Below are positions 55,701 through 64,000 of a stretch of DNA of 64,000 bases, piece by piece. A program made the position numbers and the translations under genes. Each line of letters starts with the position of its first letter. Position 1 is the first letter of the stretch. The stretch covers positions 40,332,041-40,396,040 of the forward strand of contig JASEVX010000011.1 in the NCBI GenBank assembly GCA_031761405.1, written 5' to 3'. The DNA is from Serripes groenlandicus (lineage: Eukaryota > Mollusca > Bivalvia > Cardiida > Cardiidae). The notes below the pieces were generated by a model. The model did not search any database. It saw only the letters and a program-made list of their open reading frames with translations, and was not told where the DNA came from.

Positions 55701-58700
55701 AAACTTCCCAGGAATGTTCCTTTGGTGGCCCTCTTTCAAAATTGTTCAAAGATTTAAATTCCATTGAGAACTTTGGTTGTCAGAAAGGGGGCAAAATGTC
55801 TGAAGGGCTTTTGTCGTGGCGATTCGTCCGTCCGTCCGTAAACAATTTCTTGTTAACACGATACAGTCTTCACTTTTGATTGTATCTCAACCAAACTTAT
55901 ACAGTAGTTAAATATTCATATGAGCTCGGTTCCTTTCGAACACCAGCCAGATCCGCCCATGCATGACTGGATTATGGCCCTTGAAATGGTCAAAATTGCT
56001 ATAATAGAGCTTGTTAACACGATACAGTCTTTATTTTGTATTGTATCTGAACCAAACTTATACAGTAGTTAGATATCCATGAGAGCTTGATTCCTTTCGA
56101 AAATAAGCCAGATCCACCCCATGCATGACTGAATTATGGCCCTTGAAATTATCAAAATTGCTATAATAGGGCTTGTTAACATGATACAGTCCTTATTTTT
56201 GATTGTATCTCAATCAAACTTATACAGTAGTAAGATATCCATGGGAGTTTGGTTCATTTCTAAAAAACGGCCAGATCTACCCATGCATGGCTGGATTATG
56301 GCCCTTGAAATTGTCAAAATTGCTATAATACAGCTTGTGAACACAATAGAGCTTCCATTTACTATCTGATCTTCACCAAACTTAGATGGTATTTGAATAT
56401 TGATGACATATTGGTTCCTTTTGAAACAAGCCAGATCAATGCCAGTAGAGCATAGACCCTCATGGGTCTCTTGTTTTAAGTCCTTGTCTGATATTAAGAA
56501 AATTGAATAGGAATCTTACTTCAGTGATCATCTACTTAATTTGTTCAAGCCGTATTGATTGGTAACACAATCATAGCAACCTCGCGTAATCACAAAATGT
56601 TCCTTTGATGGTCATCTTTCAAAATTCTTTAAAGACTTACATTTTGTTTTACTGGCAAGCACTAAAAAGTTGAGTGTGCTGTCCTCCGACAGTTCTTGTT
56701 CAAAATATTTTGATTGTTTCAGGTATGGTATGTGGCGCACAATGTTAGGCCTACACAAAGAGATTGAATTCAATTGCATGGAAGCTGGGCACACGAAATT
56801 TAACCCAGACTGGCATTTTGGGCTTTGGAAGGTATATAATACATTTGTACTTCACATTGAAATGATGGCATACATGTTCTTTAATTTAATGTTGAGAAGA
56901 AGTAAACAAGTTTAAATCCAAAATGTAAAATAAGCAATGAAAGTGTTAGGTCTGATTTTTAGCTTATGTCATGGCGAATTGTCTGTCATGCGTGCGTTAA
57001 CTTTTTCCTTTAAACAACTTCTTCTCCCTAACCACTTGGTCAATTTGATTGAAACTTCATAGAAAGTATCAGGGACTCTCAATGTCCTCTCTTAAATTCC
57101 TTCAATTTTTAGCTCTACTGGCCAAAGGCCAGAAGGGCTTATGTCGTGGCGATGTGTCCGTCGTCCGTGCGTGCGTGCGTCCGTGCGTGCGTGCGTCCGT
57201 GCGTCCGTGCGTGCGTCCGTAAACAATTTCTTGTTAACACGATACAGTCTTCACTTTTGATTGTATCTCAACCAAACTTATACAGTAGTTAGATATCCAT
57301 GAGAGCTCGGTTCCTTTCGAAAACCAGCCAGATCCGCCCATGCATGACTGGATTATGGCCCTTGAAATGGTCAAAATTGCTATAAAAGAGCTTGTTAACA
57401 CGATACAGTCTTCACGTTTGATTGTATCTCAACCAAACTTATACAGTAGTTAGATATCCATGAGAGCTCGGTTCCTTTCGAAAACCAGCCAGATCCGCCC
57501 ATGCATGACTGGATTATGGCCCTTGAAATGGTCAAAATTGCTATAAAAGAGCTTGTTAACACGATACAGTCTTCACTTTTAATTGTATCTCAACCAAACT
57601 TATACAGTAGTTAGATATTCATGAGAGCTCGGTTCCTTTCGAAAACCAGCCAGATCCGCCCATGCAAGACTGGATTATGGCCCTTGAAATGGTCAAAATT
57701 GCTATAAAAGAGCTTGTTAACACGATACAGTCTTCACTTTTGATTGTATCTCAACTAAACTTATACAGTAGTTAGATATCTATGAGAGCTCGGTTCCTTT
57801 TGAAAACCAGTCAGATCCGCCCATGCAAGACTGGATTATGGCCCTTGAAATGGTCAAAATTGCTATAAAAGAGCTTGTTAACACGATACAGTCTTCACGT
57901 TTGATTGTATCTCAACCAAACTTATACAGTAGTTAGATATCCATGAGAGCTCGGTTCCTTTCGAAAACCAGCCAGATCCGCCCATGCATGACTGGATTAT
58001 GGCCCTTGAAATGGTCAAAATTGCTATAAAAGAGCTTGTTAACACGATACAGTCTTCACGTTTGATTGTATCTCAACCAAACTTATACAGTAGTTAGATA
58101 TCCATGAGAGCTCGGTTCCTTTCGAAAACCAGCCAGATCCGCCCATGCATGACTGGATTATGGCCCTTGAAATGGTCAAAATTGCTATAAAAGAGCTTGT
58201 TAACACGATACAGTCTTCACTTTTAATTGTATCTCAACCAAACTTATACAGTAGTTAGATATTCATGAGAGCTCGGTTCCTTTCGAAAACCAGCCAGATC
58301 CGCCCATGCAAGACTGGATTATGGCACTTGAAATGGTCAAAATTGCTATAAAAGAGCTTGTTAACACGATACAGTCTTCACTTTTGATTGTATCTCAACT
58401 AAACTTATACAGTAGTTAGATATCTATGAGAGCTCGGTTCCTTTTGAAAACCAGTCAGATCCGCCCATGCAAGACTGGATTATGGCCCTTGAAATGGTCA
58501 AAATTGCTATAAAAGAGCTTGTTAACACGATACAGTCTTCACGTTTGATTGTATCTCAACCAAACTTATACAGTAGTTAGATATCCATGAGAGCTCGGTT
58601 CCTTTCGAAAACCAGCCAGATCCGCCTATGCAAGACTGGATTATGGCCCTTGAAATTGTCCAAATTGCTATAATTGAGCATGTGAACACAATAGAGGCTC

Positions 58701-61676
58701 CATTTACTATCTGATCTTCACCAAACTTAGATAGTAGTTAAATATTGATGAGAGCTTGGTTCCTTTTGAAAACCAGCTAGATCCGCCCATGCAAGACTGG
58801 ATTATGGCCCATGAAATTGTAAAAATTGCTATAATACAGCTTGTGAACACAAAAGAGCCTCCATTTACTATCCGATCTTCACCATACATACATGCTCTGG
58901 ATTGAAAATGACCAAAGAACCATACCAGTAGAGCATAGGCCCTCATGGGCCTCTTGTTTTTTATCCATCCATAATTCTGGTTTCCATGGCAACCAAAAGA
59001 AAAAAATAGTTAAAACTTAAAAAATCTTCTTCTCCGAAAGCGTCAGGCCGATTTTCAAATAATTTCGTAGAAATGTTCCTTGGGTGACCCTTTATTAGAT
59101 TCCTTCAAGAAATGTTGATTGGTTGAAAAACATGGCCGCCAGGGGTCGGGGCTATTTTTATAAATATCCTCTCCTCTAAAAGTGTCAGACTGATATTCAA
59201 ATAATTTTGCAGAAACATTCCTTGGGTGACACTCTACAAGATTCCTTTAAGCCATGGTGGTTGGTCAAAAACATGGCCACCAGGGGGCATGGCTACAAAG
59301 GTGTTGTTTATATCTTTTAACTTAATTTAACAACATTTGAATAGTGTAGGTAGTATAAATGTTGACAACATGTATTTAAAAGACAACAACATAAGAGCAC
59401 CTGACCTTTTTGCAGTACTTTAGAAGAACAGTTGTAATGTTAATCTTATTAAACCTTTCACACACATAGCAAATCTGCAGCAGAAAACTTCAAAACATTA
59501 AAAACATTTAGTCAAGAATATTGAAACTCTTTACAAATGGATAACCAATCATTGAATTATGTTGGAAACAGTGTGGCAAAAAAAATAATTATTCATTATG
59601 AGCATTTTCACATTTTCCCACAATGTTTTCAAAGGTTGTCTGCTGCAGATGTGTTTTAAAATGCCTACATGAGGTTAAGGGTAAACACTTTTGGCTGTAA
59701 TGAAGTCTGTATCCATTATTGTTATCACCATTTTAAAGCATCGCCTCTTCTTCAGGTAAGATGGAGACACTCCACAGTGGAGACCCCAGAGGATATTGCC
59801 AGGACTGTGACAGAGTCTTCCAGAAATGGGCATAACATCCCACAATTGGTAGATGACCCAAACAAGCCAGTTATTTTCTTTGACTGGGTTTCTTTTTTAA
59901 AGAAGCTTTTCAGGCCTATTCCCAGTCTAAAGAAATACCACCACTTCAGGTTTGTGTTATATTATATCAGTTTCAAACAAGAACATCTTGTCACACATTT
60001 GATGCTACAGTCATAACATAATTGTTTTAATGAATACATACCTGCACTAAAACAATAAATACTGCACAAATTGTATCTGTTAAATAAAAATACCCCTTTA
60101 TATATATTGTTGTACATGTATGGCCTGATGTTATAATGAAATACTTTTTAGCTCGCCTATTCGAAGAAATAGGGGAGCTTATGTTATCACCCCGGCGTTG
60201 GCGTTGGCGTCCGCGTTGCCAGCTTGGTCAAACCTTTGCGTGCAAGGCCTTTTCTCAGACACTGTGTATGCTGTTGCTTTGAAACTTCACACACTTATTC
60301 AGGATCATTAGGGGACCTTGTATGTCAAGTCCCATAACTCTGGAATGGATTTTGACTGAATTGTGCCCGTTTTGGACTTAGAAATTTGGTCAAACCTTTG
60401 CATGCAAGGCCTTTTCTCAGACACTGTGTATGCTGTGGCTTTCAAACTTCACACACTTATTCAGGGTCATTAGGGGACCTTGTATGTCAAGTCCCATAAC
60501 TCTGGAATTGATTTTGACTGAATTGTGCTCCTTTTTCGACTTAGAAATTTGGTCAAACCTTTGCGTGCAAGGCCTTTTCTCAGACACTGTATGCTGTTGC
60601 TTTGAAACTTCACACACTTATTCAGGATCATTAGGGGACCTTGTATGTCAAGTCCCATAACTCTGGAATGGATTTTGACTGAATTGTGCCCCTTTTTGGA
60701 CTTAGAAATTTGGTCAAACCTTTGCGTGCAAGGCCTTTTCTCAGACACTGTGTATGCTGTTGCTTTCAAACTTCACACACTTATTCAGGGTCATTAGGGG
60801 ACCTTGTATGTCAAGTCCCATAACTCTGGAATGGATTTTTTTCAAACATTTGGATTTTTTTCTTTTTCTTTTCTTGTATTTTTCAATTTTGCGTTTAGCT
60901 CAACGTTAAAGTTTCGATTTTTTTTTTTCTCAATAAGTACTGGTTCTAGGGCTTTCATATTTTTTGGGGTAAAACATTTTTTTTTTGCTGGATTTTGAAA
61001 ATTGGGCATAGCTTCTTCATATTTTGTTGGATTAATTTCATTTTTTTTTTTTTTTTTTCTTGAATTTTGGAACTTTGTGTTCAGCTCAATTTTTTTTTTT
61101 AAATTTCTTGTATTTTTTTTTTTTTTTTTTTATTATTTCTTGTTTAAAAATAATTGTGTTTAGCTCAATGTTAGAGTTTTGTTTACTTTTTGTCTTTTAC
61201 ACTTGCCTTGATAGTCAAAGCAGGGGACACAGTGAGACATTTAATTACGCGTAATTCTTGTCTTTCTTTTGTAAATTCAATTTAAATTATTCCACTTTTG
61301 GATTTTGGACTTTATACCCATGCTATAACTGTTCTGAAGTAGGCCCTGATAGACGATATCCCTGATAGGCGAGCTATATTGTCCTCCGACAACTCTTGTT
61401 CTTATCTGTAACCTGTTTTTCAGAATGTCTTCTGATCGTCCAGGGGTTGTGTTTGTGCGCCCCTATGCCACAGATCCTGAGGTTACTGTCGATATTCTAA
61501 AAGCAGGAGTCACAGTTGGAGAGGACTTCCCTGATAGACTGCAGGTGCCAGGCATGACAGAGGAGAGACAGTGGTACCTGTATGAGGAAGTTGGACCGCT
61601 ATGTCACAACAGCAACAGTGCCTGCCCCAGACCAGCTGTCCCTAAACCATCAAAGAGCCTTTCAAAAAAATCCTAA
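51628..61676 (+). CDS. Six-exon gene, DUF7869-like RNase H-fold protein (653 aa)
   Basis: Exons: 51628-52711, 53832-53984, 54559-54727, 56723-56831, 59756-59949, 61424-61676; joined length 1962 nt with no internal stop. Residues 1-75 are acidic and Ser-rich (DSSSYSDSDLDSD). A Cys cluster GCGCVRLYGKPCS lies at 88-100. A basic, possibly DNA-binding region spans about 145-245. Cys/His residues in LCVKCQKHVHEISHC (297-311) could bind zinc. The main domain runs from HYSFDYAQQV (D377) through HLHMDNCSGQNKNN (D456) and AGHTKFNPDWHFGL to KKYHHFR. From memory this is an uncharacterised animal family (DUF7869) with an RNase H/transposase-like fold. D377, D456 and an acidic residue at about 489-498 could be the metal-binding set; that is inference. 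Likely a transposase-derived nuclear protein. All introns carry mobile elements, yet the frame is intact. Confidence 0.85.
52724..53268 (+). mobile_element. Family L TIR element in intron 1 (151-bp units)
   Basis: TTAGTCCCCTACCGG at the left and CCGGTAGGGGACTAT at the right are inverted complements. Just inside the left end GGGGACTATTAGGTTTGCAC mirrors AGTGCAAACC at the right. A GTCAGTCAGTCAGTC tract follows. The core is about 2.7 units of exactly 151 bp (starts at 52817, 52968 and 53119), with TTTTCCGCATTTTTTTTCTA and CACAGATCAAGTTCGCGTTT. The element begins 12 nt after the splice donor. Confidence 0.75.
53269..53831. other. Rest of intron 1
   Basis: AT-rich with (TA)n at about 53312-53332 and repeated AACATATATATA-type words, no other features. 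Ends in acceptor GGGTTATATTTTCAG. Confidence 0.5.
53832..53984 (+). CDS. Exon 2 of DUF7869-like gene
   Basis: Phase 1 in and out. Encodes QSPSVNEVDLHYSFDYAQQV and then YFKTPRKCQCFGVC. The Asp in SFDYAQQV is the best candidate for the first catalytic acid of an RNase H-like core. Donor TCAG|GTAACA. Confidence 0.85.
54009..54533. mobile_element. Two TTAA-bounded hairpin MITEs in intron 2
   Basis: The first copy is 54009-54210 (right end decayed). The second, 54311-54533, is nearly perfect: TTAACCCTTTCCCTCATACG at the left, ATATGAGGGAAAGGGTTAA at the right, and a central GAAATTGCACG/TTTTGTGCAATTTC palindrome. Together they fill most of the 574-bp intron, and the second ends 25 bp before exon 3. 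Confidence 0.75.
54559..54727 (+). CDS. Exon 3 of DUF7869-like gene
   Basis: Acceptor CATATTTTAG, donor TTGG|GTAGGA, phase 1 in and 2 out. Encodes FYLVDEAHYVGKGANSVASM then HLHMDNCSGQNKNNAVI. The block 'DNCSGQNKNN' is the family's most recognisable signature. Confidence 0.85.
54905..55090. mobile_element. TTAA-type MITE remnant in intron 3
   Basis: ACACTTTCTCACATACAACA at the left and ATATATGAGGAAAAGGGTTA at the right with the usual CTGCAGCAGACGACTTTGAA inside. Left border TTAA lost. Confidence 0.6.
55103..56701 (+). mobile_element. Family B-type element with nested E/F pieces in intron 3
   Basis: Left hairpin AGCTTGACTTTTCGAAGAAA/AGGCTAG with TTCGAA at the apex; units with GCTTTGAAACTTACAT and CAAGAGTACATAACTCTGTC; end GCTGTCCTCCGACAGTTCTTG at 56700. 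Inside are a family E start (55641), a family F block (55801-56475, ending GACCCTCATGGGTCTCTTG) and a family E tail. Confidence 0.6.
56723..56831 (+). CDS. Exon 4 of DUF7869-like gene
   Basis: Acceptor TGATTGTTTCAG begins 22 bp after the end of a mobile element; donor GGAAG|GTATAT. Encodes GYGMWRTMLGLHKEIEFNCM then EAGHTKFNPDWHFGLWK. 'AGHTKFxPDWxFGL' is a conserved block of the family. Phase 2 in, 0 out. Confidence 0.85.
56960..59310 (+). mobile_element. Family C' element in intron 4, split by family F
   Basis: C' text at 56960-57110 (TTTAGCTTATGTCATGGCGA) resumes at 58960 and continues to about 59290. At 59274-59288 it carries TGGCCACCAGGGGGC, the closest match in the window to the vertebrate CTCF consensus. 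Confidence 0.65.
57112..58957 (+). mobile_element. Family F element with 644-bp higher-order repeat
   Basis: Left hairpin AGCTCTACTGGCCAAAGGCC, a long (CGTG)n/(CGTC)n tract at 57163-57220, about eleven 161-bp units (starts at 57231, 57392, 57553, 57714, 57875, 58036, 58197...), and an end GGCCCTCATGGGCCTCTTG. Diagnostic differences repeat every four units, for example CACTTTTAATTG in the units at 57553 and 58197. Confidence 0.8.
59449..59685. mobile_element. TTAA-type hairpin MITE in intron 4
   Basis: TTAATCTTATTAAACCTTTC at the left, CATGAGGTTAAGGGTAAA at the right, with AATCTGCAGCAGAAAACTTC and GTCTGCTGCAGATGTGTTTT inside. Ends about 70 bp before exon 5. Confidence 0.6.
59756..59949 (+). 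CDS. Exon 5 of DUF7869-like gene
   Basis: Acceptor CGCCTCTTCTTCAG, donor TTCAG|GTTTGT, phase 0 in and 2 out. Encodes RHSTVETPEDIARTVTESSR and, towards the end, FFDWVSFLKKLFRPIPSLKK then YHHF. 'YDW..FL' and 'KKYHHFR' are family features. Confidence 0.85.
60149..61402 (+). mobile_element. Family B-type element in intron 5
   Basis: Left hairpin AGCTCGCCTATTCGAAGAAA/TAGGGGAGCTT, a GGCGTTGGCGTCC tract, three to four units of about 160-180 bp (TTTGCGTGCAAGGCCTTTTC; GTATGTCAAGTCCCATAACT), then a T-rich stretch (60838-61135), and an end TTGTCCTCCGACAACTCTTG. Confidence 0.7.
60838..61135 (+). repeat. T-rich low-complexity stretch
   Basis: Several pure T-runs of 10-25 bases separated by short words. 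It lies inside the family B element, with no other signal. Confidence 0.8.
61424..61676 (+). CDS. Exon 6 (last) of DUF7869-like gene
   Basis: Acceptor AACCTGTTTTTCAG. Encodes MSSDRPGVVFVRPYATDPEV, later TEERQWYLYEEVGPLC, and a Pro/Lys/Ser-rich tail to TAA at 61674. 'PGVVFVR' and 'RQWYLYE' match the C-terminal end of the family. No AATAAA follows closely; the first clear one is near 62366, inside a repeat. Confidence 0.85.
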
Positions 61677-61715
61677 ATTTTAATTTAAATATGTTAATAG
61701 TTTGCCTATTATTAC

Positions 61716-62531
61716 GGTATACCCAAAAAAAACAAAGTTTTGGGGGGGTATATAGGAGTCACTGTGTTGGTCGGTTTGTCTTTCTGTCGGTCGGTCGGTC
61801 GCAAGCCATATTTTGTCCGGCCTATTTCTTACAAACCACTGTGTTTAGTTAAATACGATTTTACATGAAGCTTCTATACCAAGAGGAGATGTGCATACCC
61901 GGAAGGTCTTACAATTGCATGTTATTTTACAGAGGCCTGTTACGTCTGTCCGTCTGTATGTGTCTGTCAGTCCCACCTAACCTTGTCCGGCCCGCATCTT
62001 AACCATGCATCATAGGATTTGAAAGATCTTGGCACAACGTTCACAATGATGAGGCGGCGTGTCGCACACAAGACCCAGGCCTGTACCTCAAATGTCAAGG
62101 TCACACTCAGAGGTCAAAGGTCAAAATGAGTACTGTTTGATAGGACTACCTTGTCCGGTCCGCGTCTCAACCATGCATTATAGGATTCTCAAGTTACTGG
62201 GCACACATGTTCACCATGATGAGGTGGCTTGTACCTCAAAAGGTCAATTTCATGGTCAAAGGTCCAAATGAGTACTGTTTGATAGGACTACCTATCGGTA
62301 TTTCGGTTGGAAGCCATATTTTGTCCGGCCATATTTTGTTTCTTACAAACCACTGTGTGGAATTCAATAAAATTTTACATGAAGCTTCTAAACCAAGAGA
62401 TGTGAATACCCTAAAGGTCATACAATTACATGTTATTTAACAGAGTTATGGCTCTTTTACTTATTAAGTTATGGTGAAGGTCAAGGGGCTGTTTTGGGGG
62501 TATTTATCATCTTCAGTGATAGTTCTAGTTT
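61716..62531 (+). mobile_element. Family K element
   Basis: Left hairpin ATACCCAAAAAAAACAAAGT with TTTGGGGGGGTAT, a GTCGGTCGGTCG tract, about two diverged units (AAACCACTGTGT..., ACATGAAGCTTCTA..CCAAGAG), and an end GGGGGTATTTATCATCTTCA with TGATAGTTCTAGTT, like family H. Nuclear-receptor half sites (GAGGTCAAAGGTCAAAATGA) occur near 62110. Confidence 0.6.
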
Positions 62532-62576
62532 GTTTGGACCCTGGCTTGAATCACTGCCTTTTTAACTCGTCTGCTT

Positions 62577-62960
62577 TTTAGCTCACCAGAGCACGAAGTG
62601 CTCAAGGTGAGTAATTGTAATAGCCTTTTGTCCGTCGTTCGTCATTTGTCGTCAACAGTTGCTTGGTAACATTTTGCATCCAATCATCATGAAAGTTTAT
62701 CATAACATACATCTCTATCAAATCTATGCAAAGTTCAAAACTGGGTCATGTGGGGTCACTAGATCAAATTAAATGAAAATCTTGTTGATACTCTGGAAGC
62801 TGCATTTTAAGATTGAGCATGTTGAAACTTTGTCAGAATGTTTGTCCTAGTGATATCTAGGCCAAGTTCGAAAATAGGTCATGTTGGGGGCAAAAACTAG
62901 ATCACTGATATTTATATCAAGTTCGAATATGGGTCATATTGGATTAGAAACTAATTTTTG
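62577..62960 (+). mobile_element. Family D element, partial
   Basis: Left hairpin AGCTCACCAGAGCACGAAGTGC, GTCCGTCGTTCGTC tract, about two D units, then decay. No right end is seen. Confidence 0.6.
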
Positions 62961-63278
62961 GTTTCGTTTTACGTTTAGGTAACTTACATAGAAACAATCA
63001 AACTAAAAACTTGGAAACTTGGAAATCGTGTTCATCTAATACACTTCTTCACATTGTATGCTGAGTGTGGTCTGTTTTTTGGGGTAAAAAACATCAATTT
63101 TGATGTATTTTGGTAGATTTTGAGAATTAGACATACATATTGTAGTTGGTTAAATTTTGCTTTTTGGTCTCTTAAATGGAAACTATCAAACCTAATACTT
63201 TGAAACTTGGAAAACTTGTTCATCTAATACCCTTCTTCACAATGTATGCTAAAGATGCTGAGTGTATCCTGTTTTTGT
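62961..63278. other. AT-rich spacer
   Basis: A 150-bp block is duplicated in weak form (CTTCTTCACATTGTATGCTG at 63044 and CTTCTTCACAATGTATGCTA at 63232). The same words follow the SINE at 5148. No gene. Confidence 0.4.
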
Positions 63279-64000
63279 ACGCCCGTTTTGAAAAAACGGA
63301 TCGTATTATAGTTTTACCTGCGGCGTACGTGCGGGCATTGTCCAGTATGTTGTCAGCTCAACAACTTTAGAAGCCTTTGTACAATCATCACCAAATTTGG
63401 TCAGAATGTGTATTGGCAAAAATATCTCGAACAAGTTTGATAACTAGCCATATCACTTTAGTCAATCAAGAGTTATCGCCCTTTTATTAAAGAAATTACC
63501 TAAAATTGGGATTGTCAGCTCAATAACTTTAGAAGCCTTTGTCAAATCTTCACCAAATTTATTCAGAATGTGTTTTGGCATAATATCTCGGACAAGTTCG
63601 ATAACTAGCCATATTGCTTTAGTCAATCGAGAGTTATTGCCCTTTAATTATAGAAATTACCTAAAATTGGTCTTGTCAGCTCAATAACTTTAGAAGCCTT
63701 TGTCCAATCATCACCAAATTTGGTCAGAATGTGTATTGGCATAATATCTTGGACAAGTTTGATAACTTACCACGTTATCTTAGTCACTACACACTTATGT
63801 CCCGCAAAATGGCCAAAACTGTACTAACAGTGTCTGCTCTCCAAATTTGCCTGATGTACAACCAATTATCACTATACTTAATTGGTCTCCAAAAAACAGG
63901 ACAGGCGTATTTTGTGACATTTGGCACTCTTGTTTGGGATAAAAACATCAATTTTGATTGATTTTGAGTATTGGAAGTTAAAAGTTGGTTAAGTTTTGCG
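63279..64000 (+). mobile_element. Family G element, runs off the window
   Basis: Left hairpin GCCCGTTTTGAAAAAACGGA, then CCTGCGGCGTACGTGCGGGC and three or more units of about 155-160 bp as at 6017-7045. The right end lies outside the window or is degraded. Confidence 0.65.

Noticed and set aside
57231..58690. CRISPR-like array (regular repeats)
   Set aside because: Units of 161 bp are contiguous without variable spacers, and the DNA is eukaryotic; it is a satellite core of a mobile element.
61040..61135. Poly-T as the end of a minus-strand retroposed gene (poly-A tail)
   Set aside because: T-runs are interrupted and lie inside a family B element; no gene body or target duplication was seen beside them.

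Overview
The window looks like non-coding-rich nuclear DNA of a bivalve mollusc. It is AT-rich, its genes have GT-AG introns, and most of the 64 kb is layered, short-unit mobile repeats of a style I associate with bivalves, possibly a dreissenid mussel. That placement rests on memory of the repeat sequences and gene families, not on a search. No prokaryotic features are present.

Three kinds of coding sequence can be supported. (1) A complete six-exon plus-strand gene at 51628-61676 encodes a predicted 653-residue protein. All five introns are GT-AG and all phases agree. I match it from memory to an animal family carrying a DUF7869-type, RNase H-like domain. (2) A decayed UIM-plus-HECT ubiquitin ligase gene, resembling the G2/M-phase-specific E3 ligase-like genes expanded in molluscs, is scattered over 17-50 kb. 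The middle and HECT exons lie at 17.0-39.4 kb. The three exons that should come first (44.9, 47.6 and 50.0 kb) lie downstream of them. The phases join properly only if the second group precedes the first, so the locus is either a broken tandem pair or a rearranged gene. (3) A DIRS-type tyrosine-recombinase retrotransposon at 22.63-25.61 kb has lost gag and the start of RT but keeps both inverted termini and the internal complementary region.

The rest is repeats. At least a dozen element families share one plan: a short hairpin at the left end, a (C)CGTC-rich stretch, a core of 145-175-bp tandem units, a second hairpin, and usually an end like CTCTTGTT. They insert into T-runs and nest up to four deep (430-4245). 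Two families carry motifs that look like animal transcription-factor sites in every unit: a near-consensus CTCF motif (families C and C') and a perfect nuclear-receptor palindrome AGGTCACAGTGACCT (family H). Other mobile DNA includes a tRNA-derived SINE with a 13-bp target duplication, a TA-flanked transposon with terminal inverted repeats, a hairpin MITE family bounded by TTAA (several copies in introns of the intact gene), a 151-bp-unit TIR element 12 nt inside intron 1, and a 36-bp minisatellite of about 47 units at 7.49-9.18 kb that is open in several frames on both strands.

Layout: 0-17 kb nested repeats, SINE and minisatellite; 17-40 kb remains of the HECT gene with the DIRS element inside its large intron; 40-50 kb repeats plus the displaced 5' exons of a HECT-type gene; 50.2-51.6 kb a relatively repeat-poor region with CACGTG boxes; 51.6-61.7 kb the intact gene with repeat-filled introns; 61.7-64 kb repeats. 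Family letters (B to M) are my own labels for this window.
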